Positions 26,201 to 37,346 of a stretch of 64,000 nt of DNA are shown piece after piece (the first letter of the stretch is position 1; every line of letters starts with the position of its first letter). Source of the stretch: Paulownia fortunei (taxonomy: Eukaryota > Streptophyta > Magnoliopsida > Lamiales > Paulowniaceae); contig CM033110.1 in the NCBI GenBank assembly GCA_019321725.1, positions 21,073,278 through 21,137,277 of the forward strand, read 5' to 3'. The notes under the pieces were generated by a model, which had not been told where the DNA came from, made no database searches, and saw nothing but the letters and a program-made list of their open reading frames with translations. The position numbers and the translations under genes are program-made.

Positions 26201-26908
26201 ACCACTCAGAAGACAGAAACGAGTGGGGGGAAATTTTGGTTGTATGCAAATGCAGCATCCAGTTTGTGTTTTATGTCTCTCTTTTGTTTGTTCAAAAATG
26301 TGGAGACATGCACAAAATACAGATATCATTTTTAGCAAGACAAAGTCACCTTCAAAACCCACCCATGCCTGTTCACCACATTTTTCTACTTTTTCTTTTT
26401 CTGCTGTTGATTGATATCATATGTATGAATGTTAGTCATATGACTAACGAAATTTGTGTTGTATAAAATATTGAATTTACATATAATAAATGTCCTACAT
26501 TAAAAAATATGTATTCATATTGTGTTTTCATTCATATGCATTTGTCCATATTAATTGTTAGTTAGAGTTATAAAGTTTTTTTTTTTTTTATTATGTATAA
26601 ATGTGTTAAGTTTGATAAGTTTTTAATTATCTAGAATTAATACATTAAATAAAATATTTTTAAAGTGTGCCTGACCTAGATTTTCCATAGCAACTGTAAT
26701 AAAACCACGTACAAGAATTAGTGCAATGTAAGTACTTTTAACATTGTTGAGAAGCAATTTTAGAGTTTATCTTCGATGTTTTATTTCTTTAAATCTATTT
26801 CTTGCAAGCTTGCATGCACCTAATTAATGAGCCATGACCTCCCACAAAAAGGAATCTTTAATTCCTTGGAGTTGGGGACCTCACATGCATTCTTCACCTT
26901 TTTAACTC

Positions 26909-26920
26909 CATAAATACCCC
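26909..26920 (+). promoter_or_regulatory. TATA-like box of CEP copy C
   Basis: CATAAATACCCC, 148-159 bases upstream of the ATG at 27068. It differs from the TATAAATACC of copies A and B by one base in the TATA core. Confidence 0.55.
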
Positions 26921-27067
26921 AAGTAGAAGAAGGGCTACAACACCACATTGTTTCCTCTCTAATTTCCTCTCCTTCTTCCCTTTTATTTCTTAAGCATCTT
27001 CTATAGAGCTTTTTTTAAGCTTTTCAACTTAGAAGAAAAGAAACAAACAAGCTTGTTCATAGTCCCA

Positions 27068-27313
27068 ATGGCCAAAGCTTTTGCTTGTTTGCTATTCATC
27101 CTTGTTATCCTATCAAACCAAGTTTTTCATATCGAGGGACGACATTTGATTGTGGGAAAAAGATTGAACGATGCACAAGCGAGGAATGGGAATGTCCCAA
27201 GCCCTAAAGAGTTCGGGAAGCATAGATTTAGACTTGATGAAGGGTACATGGATTCTTATCGACCTACGACCCCTGGTCACAGTCCTGGTATAGGTCATTC
27301 CAAGCATGACTAA
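27068..27313 (+). CDS. CEP peptide hormone precursor 3 (cluster copy C)
   Basis: Intronless 81-residue precursor, the shortest in the cluster. The frame stays open for five codons upstream, but the first ATG is at 27068, giving MAKAFACLLF and a clean signal peptide of about 24 residues, followed by E-G-R-H-L. The CEP domain is residues 63-77, SYRPTTPGHSPGIGH, with the tail S-K-H-D. Tyr replaces the usual Phe at position 2 and Ser replaces Asp at position 1. Pro4, Pro7 and Pro11 are kept. The tail is close to that of copy D (S-V-H-D), suggesting that C and D are the closest relatives here. The variable region is basic and lacks Cys. Confidence 0.95.
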   Translation: MAKAFACLLFILVILSNQVFHIEGRHLIVGKRLNDAQARNGNVPSPKEFGKHRFRLDEGYMDSYRPTTPGHSPGIGHSKHD

Positions 27314-27884
27314 AAATCATTGTGCTAATGGGGAATCAGCTGTTTGGATTAGCTTACTTTCTTCTATTTCCATGTCTTTACATTTCGCAACTTGTAAATT
27401 TCGCCTTCTTTTATGTAACTCGCATTGATGTTAGTGGAGTGTTCTTGTCGATTTTACTCTCTTATTTTTGTTTCGTTAATGATAAATATGTTGGAATTAA
27501 GATCTGCGAAATTTTTTATTACAAGCTTAACTGATGTAGTTTGACTTCATTAATTTCCACAGTGATATAGGAACTATTTTGGGGTTGAATACGTACTTCA
27601 TTAGTCTTAATTATATTACCACGTGACAATTTCCACCCCAAATTTAGTATATTGGATTTTAATAATTCTACCTCTTAAGTTTGAAATTCAACAACTAAAG
27701 ACAGAGAGTACTAAGTTGTATTCTGATTGCCTCTCTTTGGCTTTAGCAATGTACGTTGCTCATGCACACGCTTGGAGTTTAATTACTATTTGGCCCTCCG
27801 CTTACCCTGAGTTCCATATTCCCCTGCATTTGCCGGTTTGCTACTCTTTAATTAGATTGACGTTATGAAAATGATATTTAAATT

Positions 27885-28231
27885 CAATGTTTTAAAAATC
27901 GAATTATACTGATCAATTCAGTCTTCAACAGTTAATTAGTGGTCAGTTCGTTTGGGATAAAAAAAATTGATCATTTTTTTTTATTTTTTATTTAGAAATC
28001 TTAAATTTAATAATTGGTAATATATATGTGGTTATTTAGATTTTTGATTTTATTAAATATATTTGTTAGTTGATTATTTATTTTTTTTACTTTGTACATA
28101 TTAATTTTATCATTTTACGTAATATAATAAAAAAATATAATCAATTTTTATCAAACTTGTACAGTTAAAATGATTCAACCAATGATTGACAATAAAACAG
28201 TTTGATTATCGATTTAATTATGAAAACACTG
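27885..28231 (-). mobile_element. hAT-like MITE, copy 2 (reversed)
   Basis: The left end is CAATGTTTTAAAAATC. The right end, read inward on the other strand, is CAGTGTTTTCATAATT. On the other strand the interior reads ttgattatatttttttatta, closely matching the interior of copy 1. The right end and flank are tandemly duplicated (28221-28290 and 28291-28354). Judged from the second unit, the flanking octamers TTTAAATT and CTTGAATT match at 6 of 8 positions. Confidence 0.55.
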
Positions 28232-28354
28232 CATGAATTATAACAAATTTTGAAAATTGAAAAATCAAAATCAAAATCCTATAATGTGTATGAAAACATT
28301 GCTTGAATTATAACAAATCTAGAAAATTGAGAAATCAAAATCCTATAATATGTG
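28221..28354. repeat. 70-base tandem duplication at a MITE end
   Basis: The unit starting tgaaaacactgcatgaatta at 28221 is repeated at 28291 as tgaaaacattgcttgaatta and continues through cctataat-tgt. The duplicated segment starts at the MITE terminus. Confidence 0.8.
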
Positions 28355-28551
28355 TGTGTGTATATAATGTAAATCAACTGTCCTAGTTTTAGGCTCAAAT
28401 ATATCAGGGAATGAACAATTTTAATTAGTTATATATTCATGCACAACTCCTACTTAATAGAAGCAATAATGGTGCAATAACCAATGGTTCAAGAGGAAAG
28501 TGTTTACTTGAGAGTATATTTGAATTCCCACTTCTCTTTTTGTTTTTTTTT

Positions 28552-28587
28552 GGGGGTGGGGGTGGCGGGGGTGGGGGGGTGGCGGGG
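28552..28587 (+). other. G-rich block with G-quadruplex potential
   Basis: Runs of G5, G5, G5, G7 and G4 are separated by one to four bases, directly after a T-rich stretch. This is the densest G run in the window. Confidence 0.75.
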
Positions 28588-29724
28588 TTATAAATTTGAA
28601 AGAAATACATTATAAATTGATTGGTCTGAGCCGAATTTAAATTCGTTACACGGTCAGGGTGAGGTACCATTTCCAAAGATTCTGAAGAGGAAGGCATATA
28701 TGTTCATAAGGTGATAGAAGAAATTTCTTTTGAAAAAAGAAAATTACTACAAATCCTTTACCACATCTGGTCGTAATATTAAGTACTAGAAGTAGATCTA
28801 AACTAGTTTTTTTAACGAAGTCAGTTCAAAAAGACTTATCCAGTTCAAAAAGACTTATTCTAACACAAACTTTTTTTTTATATTTAATCGGGTAATTAAT
28901 TAGACTTTCGTTACATTCAGATTAACAAAACATTATCAATTTAAGCGAGTCACGTTCAAAAGTTTTTCCTACTCGAAGAAAGTTTCTTCCAATGTCTGAA
29001 ATTGCTTTGCTCAATTCAATTGAAAAATAAATTGATTAAATTAAATACATGTCAAAATTTTTTTTTTAATTATTAAATTTCTTCAAAAGTCCGATGTCCA
29101 CCTCGAGTAGAAAGGATAATTTATTTAAGCTTTTCCTTTCCTTTAGTCAATTAAATTGAAAAGTTAAGGAGATAAAAAAAAGAGTCAAAAACAACTTAAA
29201 AGCGCATGAAATTAACGGAACATAAGTTGGTCCGGCACAAGCACCAGAAAAAGGTTGCAGATCTAATGAAATCTTTCACCAACCCCATTGAAATCAAGGA
29301 ACAAAAGAAAAACATATCATATTGGAATCTGAGTGAACCTAAAATTATAGTACCATGAGGCATGAGCTACTTAACTTAATTGGGCCCACCATCTTTTGTC
29401 TGTCTGGGGGCATTCATTAAATTAATTTGCATGAGCACTCTTTTGGTTTTTAAGCTACCTCCTTAAGCTATGGAGACCAACTTTTAGTACTTATTTTTTG
29501 CCATTAACCGCAAAAAGAATCCAAAATTTTGCAGAAGACCAACTACAAAAAGTTCACACCCACAGGCCACAGCCAGCGCTAACCGCATATATACCTCCCA
29601 CAGATAGACTAATTAATAATTACTTAAACCTTGAGCTTTAATAACCTTTTCACTATCAATTATATTTGAATATTCAATGCTAATTGTTAGAGACATTAAA
29701 TAGACCTCTCTAATCTTAAAAACT

Positions 29725-30070
29725 ATATAGATTCAAGTTTCACCGTGAATCATATATGAAAAACAACTCCACAAAGAACATTGTTTACACTATAGTAATA
29801 AAATTTAAACTTTTAAATAAGAAAACGTTCAATGCTTCGACATAAAAAATAATAATTAAAAAAAAAAAAAAAAACCCTACCACTAACATGCCTATTATAT
29901 ATAGATTCAAATTTTAGGTCATTCATCTATGGAAAATAACTCGATGTCTATGTTTCGTTAAAGAATATTGCTTACACGTATAGGAATATGTCAGCAACGC
30001 TTCTCTAATAATGTTTAAAGTTTTCAATTCTTCAAGGTATAATAAAAAAAACTACCACTAGCATTCCTAA
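29725..30070. repeat. Diverged direct repeat of about 170 bases
   Basis: Both halves begin with tatatagattcaa (29726 and about 29897). Both continue with similar blocks: cat-tatg-aaaa-aactc, aa-aatattg-ttaca, then a poly-A stretch and ctaccactaacat/ctaccactagcat. This indicates an old tandem duplication. Confidence 0.65.
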
Positions 30071-31792
30071 TTTGTTATATCCTAGAAGAAGAGTACTTTG
30101 GAAGGGGAAAATTAAAAACAAGAAAGAAAGAATCGTCCTTTAGTTTGAAAGGAGGAAGAGCAAAGGAGGGTAGTATCTGGCTGTAAAGTAAGGATTGTCT
30201 AACAGCACAGAAATCAAAGGCAAGCAGCCCTCAAAGGGACGGTCCAAATAAAACAGTATCAGTTCATGATATGATGAGTGGGAAGGCGCATGCAACCAGT
30301 GGGTACTATATTCTAAGGTTGTCTTACTTTTAACGCTTGGCGGTTAGGAAAAGTGCAACTGTTAGCATTTAAAAAAATTAAGCAAAAAATTTAGGTAGCC
30401 CTTTGAGGTCTTGAAAGGCAGTTTTAGGTCTTTGTCTTTCAATTAATCAAGAATATCATGAGCTGCTCTAAGATCCAATCACCTTGGAAAAGATCTTGTT
30501 CAGAATGTTTGTCTTTCCCAATTATTTAGTACTACTACTTCATTGATGTCGGCTCTGATATAATATTTTTAAAATGAAATTTTGGTAGTGAAATATATTG
30601 AAAGTGCCATTGGACAGGCTGCTTTGAGAAAGGGTTGGGATTATCTGGAATTTGATTTGAATACCGTAGTTTGGAGTGCTCCATTAATTTTTTAAACTGG
30701 TTTTGTATTCTGAATTTCTCCTTTTGTAAAAAAGTTTTTTAACTAGACAATTTCACTCAACGAGGTAGCTAAGTTCTTTCCATAAAAAGATTTTTTGATT
30801 ATAAAGTTCCATATTTAACTTAATTTAGTCTAGTGTTTCAAACGTAAAAATGCATCCAAAAATGGTGTTTCAGGTTAAAATCATTTCTGTAATTTTAACT
30901 TCCATATAGCATTTCGGATTTTTTTTATTTTAATATATTATTTTATCTTGTATTATATATAATGTTACATGCTACGTATATAAAATATACAATTGATATT
31001 AATTATATACTCGTGGCATGAATGTATAATATGAAATTGAAATTGAGACATTGAAATTGAGACTTTAATTTGAGACATTGAAATTGAATCTTAAATGATA
31101 ATATAGAGTCTTAAAATTTGAGACATTAATTAAGCACGCCTTTATCTCCTTCTCTAATTTGGCATGAAACTATTTCAAGAATACTGCACTTGGAAGATTA
31201 AATGAATACACAGCTGGAAAATACCGATTGTTGTTTTACCAAGTGCATTATTTATGCATTAGCTTCTTGGAAATAATAAAAACCATAGTCAAGAAGCGGT
31301 CATATATACACTATATGGCAACCCTTCTTTTCTTGTTCACAGAAATATTTATGATTTTTTCAGAAGAAATAACTAATTAAGGTGGTATCTTCGCAAAGTG
31401 CAAACTTTTCGTTTATGGTTTTCATATCAGTTTGTACTCATGAGAAGCTTGAAAAAATATCGGGCGGAAGCTTCTTCAATTAATGTCCAAGAAAGTAACT
31501 ATAAAACGTCTTACCTCTGGGATTAATGGAAAGTTTCTTCCATTTTTTGTTGCAACTTGTATTTCATAGAATACGTATATGATATATTTATAAAATATTA
31601 TTTTAATATACACGTGGGCGTATATAAATCATATAAAATATAAGATCTAACACAAAACTAAAATAAATGATATGAAGTGTTTATTATGATGCATGGCTCT
31701 TCAAAAATCAAAACTATATATATATTGTCTACAACAAAGCATAAAGCAGAATTATGATGGATTTTTTTTCATGTCAACCAAACAATAGAAGC

Positions 31793-32172
31793 ACAGTATT
31801 TGAACACTGGACCAGGCGGCCGCCGACAGTGAACCAATGGTGGATGTGGTCCGACTAATTTTAAATAATAATTTTTGCGATTCGATCGGTCAAAAAAGGT
31901 CATATTATTATATATTTATTTTATTATTATTTATTTTTTTAAAAAAATTTAAAATTTTAAATTTGATAGTTTATTATAAATATATTATTATTTGAATTTT
32001 ATGTTTTGTTATAATTGATTATTTATTTATTTATTATCTTTAAAATATATTATATAATAATTAATTTATTAAATTAGAATTTTACATAATATAATAAAAA
32101 AAATTATTAAATTTTATTAAATCGATTGGACCGACGAGAACCGTCGACCGCAGACCGAATTGGTAAAACACT
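31793..32172 (-). mobile_element. hAT-like MITE, copy 3 (reversed)
   Basis: About 380 bases. The left end is CAGTATTTGAACACTGGACC. The right end, read inward on the other strand, is TAGTGTTTTACCAATTC. The interior shares the ataatataataaaaaaaatt core with copy 2. A GC-rich sub-terminal segment (ggcggccgccgac) faces gtcgaccgcagaccg at the other end. No clear target duplication was found. It lies about 450 bases upstream of CEP copy D. Confidence 0.5.
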
Positions 32173-32503
32173 AATCCAAACAATATTCAAAAATCCCAGC
32201 AAATTAAAAGGTTTGCTATTATGATCTTTTCCATTTTGTATTGCTGAATTGGAATAGTATATTGAGAACCTAACAATCTATACAGATGGACATGCATTAA
32301 AACTTGGTCCATTGAAAAAAAAAAAAAAAAAAGTGGCAGTCACTTGCAGGGCAGATTATAGATGCATGGTGTGTTCTTTTAGGTTGAAAGGTTGAGCTTG
32401 AACAGCCAAAACGGGCCGTCCATTCTCTATACTTTTCAGTGTTTTTCTATATAATCTCCAATGGACGGAATCTTCCCACTAGTAAGGACCTTCATCACAT
32501 GCA

Positions 32504-32547
32504 ACCCCACCCCCACCCCCACCCCACCTATATATATGTATATATAG
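32504..32547 (+). promoter_or_regulatory. Core promoter of CEP copy D: C-rich block joined to a long TATA region
   Basis: C runs of 4, 5, 5, 4 and 2 separated by single A bases (32505-32528) touch an alternating tatatatatgtatatatag region (32529-32547). The ATG follows at 32625, 78 bases after the TATA region. The C-rich block could form an i-motif, with a G-quadruplex on the opposite strand. Confidence 0.6.
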
Positions 32548-32624
32548 ACTGCAGTTTCAAAAGGTTTTAAGTCATAGCAGAATTTCTTCCAACTCTTGTC
32601 AACTACTTCCTCCTTTTCTTGAAT

Positions 32625-32891
32625 ATGGCAAAACATTCTAAGCCTTTGGCAATTTGTGTTGTTCTTCTTCTGATTCTGATTCTGTTTCAAGAAATTGCTT
32701 TTGTTGATGGAAGGCATTTGAAGTGCAAGAAATGCTCAAAGGGGCACCATAAAAACTCTTTGAAAGCGATAAAGGGCGGGAAATACGGCGGCTCGGCCGA
32801 AACGCGGACGAGCAAGGTTGGGAACGTGGATGACTTTCGACCCACGGCGCCGGGGCACAGCCCCGGCATCGGTCATTCAGTTCATGACTAA
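32625..32891 (+). CDS. CEP peptide hormone precursor 4 (cluster copy D)
   Basis: Intronless 88-residue precursor. The frame is open two codons further upstream, but the first ATG is at 32625. Signal peptide about 1-28 (core ICVVLLLILILF), followed by D-G-R-H-L. A short basic region contains Cys34 and Cys37 (CKKC). The CEP domain is residues 70-84, DFRPTAPGHSPGIGH, with the tail S-V-H-D. Position 6 is Ala where copies A, B and C have Thr. The second half of the gene is much richer in G+C and CpG than the other copies: many codons end in G or C (ggcgggaaatacggcggc and onward), although surrounding DNA is A+T-rich. Function as a secreted hormone is inferred from the family. Confidence 0.95.
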   Translation: MAKHSKPLAICVVLLLILILFQEIAFVDGRHLKCKKCSKGHHKNSLKAIKGGKYGGSAETRTSKVGNVDDFRPTAPGHSPGIGHSVHD

Positions 32892-35800
32892 AAATATTCT
32901 TTCTTGTTAATAATCCCTTTCTTTTCTAGTAATGTAATTGTTGCAAGGCAAATGCCGCCACATTATTAGATGTCTTGTTCATTTCTCAATTGTATATAAG
33001 TTAATCGTTGCTGAAATGTTCGGCTTTCCTGCATGTTCTAGCTGGCTTGGATTTTAGGGGTTTACTTAACTCTGTCGATCGACTCGAGTTCTTGCGATGT
33101 TGTTGAGAAGTTGTGTAATAAGCTTTATGAGAGCAATTCTAATACTTTCATACACACATGCGACTCTTAAATCAAGAGTGAAAGGAAAAAATGCAATGTT
33201 TCTATACGTACCAAGTATTTCAAATTTTCTATTTCAGTTGTATACTTCATCATGTATTTCATATATAATTAATACATGTTACTCGTATATTTAAAAGAAT
33301 GAGGAGATGTAAGTAGAAACTTCAAATTTTTTATTTCATTTAATGTTTCATTTTATACTACATACTCTACATTACATATGTTTGAGAAATGTATAATATG
33401 TTTTTTTAAATATGCACTTGAGTGTCGATTATATTATAATTGACATGCATCTATGATATGGAATACAAAATAAAATATAAATTAGAATAGATGATTCAAA
33501 ATAAGTAAAAAATATATACTTGACGTATCTATATAATGTGAAAGACAAGATAAACATCAATTTAAGATAAATTTTGAATTGGTTATCATTATAGTCTAAT
33601 TTCGAACATCTTCGAATCTTTGAAATTCATGATTCTCGGGTTGCTTCGAATAACTTTTCAACATTCAAGTCATTAATAAAGTGGAAAAATATAATAAGCA
33701 AATGACAGAAAGTAAATATATTATGTAAATGACATATCTCCAAATGGTGGAATATGGGGTATTTATTTCCAAATGTCAATAGTATAATTGTGTATAGTAT
33801 GATTCATAAATTATTAGGATTTCATAAGTGGGCTTGAATCATCATTCTTGAGCCTCATAAACTTATTCGTCCATTGTTGGCTATGTCCCATACTTATTAA
33901 GTCAGATGTTGCACTAATTAAGCCTTATATACGAAGCAAACTGAAATATAGTTAGTGTAAATATGATATAATTGAACAAAAAAGTATTGGAAAATATTAA
34001 TACTAACAAATTGAAGCATAAACGTAAATAAGTGAAAAAAATAAAAGTTAGGAAGGTTTGACTAATGCCGCTGCTAACTGTATACCATACCCCACACAAC
34101 TTTATTGCACTAGACGAAACTTGCAATTAATAACGAAACAGTTCATGCTTTTTCGTGAACAATTCATTTTGCCCCCTGAACTATGGGGAATGGACACTTT
34201 GACCCCTTCAAGTACGATTTGCATCACCTTGCTCCCCGCTGTAATTGTGAAGTGTCCATTAAAAGAGTTTGTGAAAAATGCTAATGTGGCATTTACATGA
34301 CTTCATTTTTCCTTTCTGAGCAGTTAGGGTTTTCTGGATAGAAATGCCCTTTTACCATTCAACCTCATTGAAACCACAATTCCCTATTATCATGACATAT
34401 CAAATTAAATATTTCTCCGTTTTAAAACTTCAAATTTAATATAAAGTTGCCTTTCAATATATAGCATAAGAATCAAGCCAATTGAGAAATCTTGAATTCA
34501 AGTGGAGTATCCAATTATTAAAAGAAATTAACCTTCAAAAAAAGAACATAACATCTTTTAATTGGGTGGCATCAACACTTATATAGATTTCATTAAAAAA
34601 AAAAAAAGGCGAACAAGTTATCCTGACTAGTCCACTCTATGTAGAATCACCCAACAAGTCTTGAGAAATTAGGTCTAGACAAACAAAGGAAACCCCATTT
34701 CCCAAAATGCACAGAAATCCATTTAAACACAATTAGTTCCACTAATAACAAACTCAAAATTATTTCCACAAATGCAATGAGTTTGCATTAGAAAAAGTCC
34801 TTCAATTGTGCTGAAACAACATAGGATTAAGATCTCCATATTGTGTATTCTTAATTTGGTTCCTAAAGTTGTAGTCCACCCCAAAACAATTCCACATCGA
34901 GTTGTAAATCACGTGATTGTGTTTTTAACTTCGGATTCACTGTGCCCCTTTGAGTGCTGGGAAGGTAATGCATCTGGACGTATATTATTCTAGCCCTTAT
35001 TTGTACTACGTTAAATCATGCATGTGCTTACATACTTTTAGTGTTCTACTGCCGCCACCTAAATCATGTGTAGTTGGAAATGCTAAATATATAGAGATGC
35101 TTTGAAATAGACTTCCTAACATATACTGGTATTTCCAAAAAAACTCAAAAGGATTCAATAACTATTTCAAAATTTTTATTTCAATTTTTTGTGATTTATT
35201 TCATTCATGCACGATACTTGTATATCTCATATATATTTATTATGTGAAATACAGATAAGATATAAAGTTTAAATAAAAAAATTTAAATTTATCAAATAGC
35301 CCATGAGATAAAGGCGTTGAGTATCCATTTTTTTAAGTTAATCTTTTAATCGCCAATATCACTCCAGGAGCTTTCTTTTTATTTCGTTTTTCGTCGTCTT
35401 CATAATGAATACTAATTGATCCCTCCTACCTATGGCTCTCAAAATTTTTCATTTAAAAAAATAAACTTTATTATTATATATATATATATAAGAAACGACA
35501 AATTTTGAAAAAGAAAAACAAAATAAAAATGAAGAATGATAAATTTGACATGGACAAAATAGCATACTGGGAATAATTTTTCTTTTTCTTTTTCTTTTTT
35601 TTTATAAATTCTTTTAAAGTGCTAAGAATACTTGAAAGGCCATCGCGACAAGGCAGGTACAAATTTGACAGTTCATTGACAAAATTAAAAAAACTCACAC
35701 ACATAAAGTTGGAGTAAAAAAAATGCATTGAAAAACAGAATATTATATTCAATTCAATTCCAGAAGGTGGATGGAGGTCATCATTTGGACCCACGTTCAC

Positions 35801-37280
35801 TACAGTTCAGAAACGGGTGGTAGTTAATTCTGTTTATTATGCTCATTTGAACCCCACTTTGATTCCCAAATTAGATTTTTCGATTCACACAAAGATCATC
35901 ACCCCATTGAATATTGATATTTGGTAGGGCTACTGCAATTCTGATGTTTGTGGGTTTCTCCAAACGCTGCTTTACTTTACTATATTAGGGTTCGTCCCCA
36001 CCGCACGGAGACAGAGACTCGTGGGTCGATTTTAATACAATAAATAGTACGGCATATGATTGGGTTGTCCTAAGCAAAGTTTGTTTGATTGGTAATTGAA
36101 TAATACAAAGCACTTGAACACCTCTTCTTTTTAGATTCTTGCCTCCAATCTTTTAATTATATTTTAAACGAGTTTTCAATAAACAAATATCTATCAATCA
36201 AGTGAGAAATTTACTGTGGGTTGAGCTTGAGTTGCAAAAGGCTTTTTCATTTCAAACTTGAATTTTTTTTTGTGTGTGTGTTTTGTGCTTTTTTTTTTTT
36301 CCCTTTCTTTTCCTTCCTTCAAATTCAAGATTGATGGAAAAATTAATACAAACTTAAAGCAAAGTTTAAGGCACCTCAAACTTGTGTAATATTATGAACT
36401 CTAGATGGCTCAAATTAAGAGGTTAAGAATATGAAATTGGAAATAAAGGAGAAGCTAAAAAAGAAATATTAATATATCTTTTTATAGGTATTATGTAGTT
36501 TGTACCATATACTATTTGACGTGTAGAAGGTCAAAATTATCATTATATCCCTCAAAACTTATTAAAATACCCAAAATATATGGAGGTCTGTCTCTTTTTA
36601 CATAGAGTCTCGATACGATCCAAATGTTCGATCGTTGATACAGGCCACTAATGATATGGACAAGTTAATAAGATTGTGATACTTGGATCCTATCATATAT
36701 AGTGTATGTGGATATATGATCTACATAGACCAATAAGTGTAAATATGTCAGTGCTTAAAATTCAAAAAGTTTATATCTTTGTCTACTTCGTGAGTTTATT
36801 TCGATTTATCGATTTAACTTAACTTAAATATTATAGGGTTATAACTAACGGTCATCCCAATAAATCTAATATATTTTAGTGTTTCATGTCATTCCAAACT
36901 CAAATACTTTAGTTCAATATCAAGTAGACAAAATTCAGGTATATATTGATTTTTATTCAAATCACTATTATATGGTATTAGCTAGTTTATGTAGTGCACT
37001 CGAGAGTCTGCTTTTGCTCATGTTTGGGCTGAATTCAAATTCAAGTCTTAACCTCTAATTCCAATTTGAGTCGATTTAAATTTATATTAAACTCAACATA
37101 TAAAAATTATAAACTTGCGAGCTACTAATAAGCTTGATAATCTTTGTCGATATTAAAATATATCGAATTATTACGCAAGCTTGAACTCATTGACAGTCAA
37201 AACATGAGTACCATTCACCTCCATCCGGTGCATGAAGACCGTATGCAGCCTAGATTTACACTCTTGAATGCTTTTTTTAC
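32892..37280. other. Intergenic region between CEP copies D and E
   Basis: About 4.4 kb of A+T-rich DNA. It begins with the 3' UTR of copy D. It holds homopolymer tracts near 34595, 35580-35610 and 36290, a TA repeat at 35475-35490 and a weak dispersed-repeat stretch at 37020-37200. No gene or CEP remnant was recognised. Confidence 0.6.
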
Positions 37281-37288
37281 TATATATA
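37281..37288 (+). promoter_or_regulatory. TATA box of CEP copy E
   Basis: TATATATA, 59-66 bases upstream of the ATG at 37347. It lacks the AATACC extension of copies A-C. Confidence 0.6.
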
Positions 37289-37346
37289 GCATTAGAGTTT
37301 AAAGGCATTCCATTCCAAGCTATCGCACACTCTAGAACTACACACC

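Larger units (their letters stand above)
19317..26908. other. Intergenic region between CEP copies B and C
   Basis: The longest gap in the cluster, about 7.6 kb and strongly A+T-rich. It contains a hAT-like MITE (22829-23256), a degenerate dispersed repeat (22440-22735), an A tract at 24419-24437 and a short GT/AT repeat near 24841-24862. A stretch at 24545-24900 is richer in G+C but gives no convincing gene. The end of the gap is the promoter of copy C. Confidence 0.55.
27314..32460. other. Intergenic region between CEP copies C and D
   Basis: About 5.1 kb, A+T-rich. It begins with the 3' UTR of copy C, then a reversed hAT-like MITE (27885-28231) overlapping a 70-base tandem duplication, a G-rich block (28552-28587), a short 20-base duplication near 28827-28860, a diverged direct repeat (29725-30070) and a second reversed MITE (31793-32172). 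An A tract lies at about 32316-32333. No coding region is supported. Confidence 0.6.

Noticed and set aside
29560..29595. CEP-like wording ('acaggccacagccag') between copies C and D
   Set aside because: Only a T-G-H-S match. No Pro pattern, signal peptide or open frame around it, so not a CEP remnant.
32461..32574. ATG at 32461 with an open frame ahead of CEP copy D
   Set aside because: It lies upstream of the TATA region and reads through the C-rich block, so it is probably not transcribed.
35474..35800. 108-residue minus-strand open frame between CEP copies D and E
   Set aside because: Low-complexity Lys/Phe/Ile composition from homopolymers and a TA repeat; no domain.
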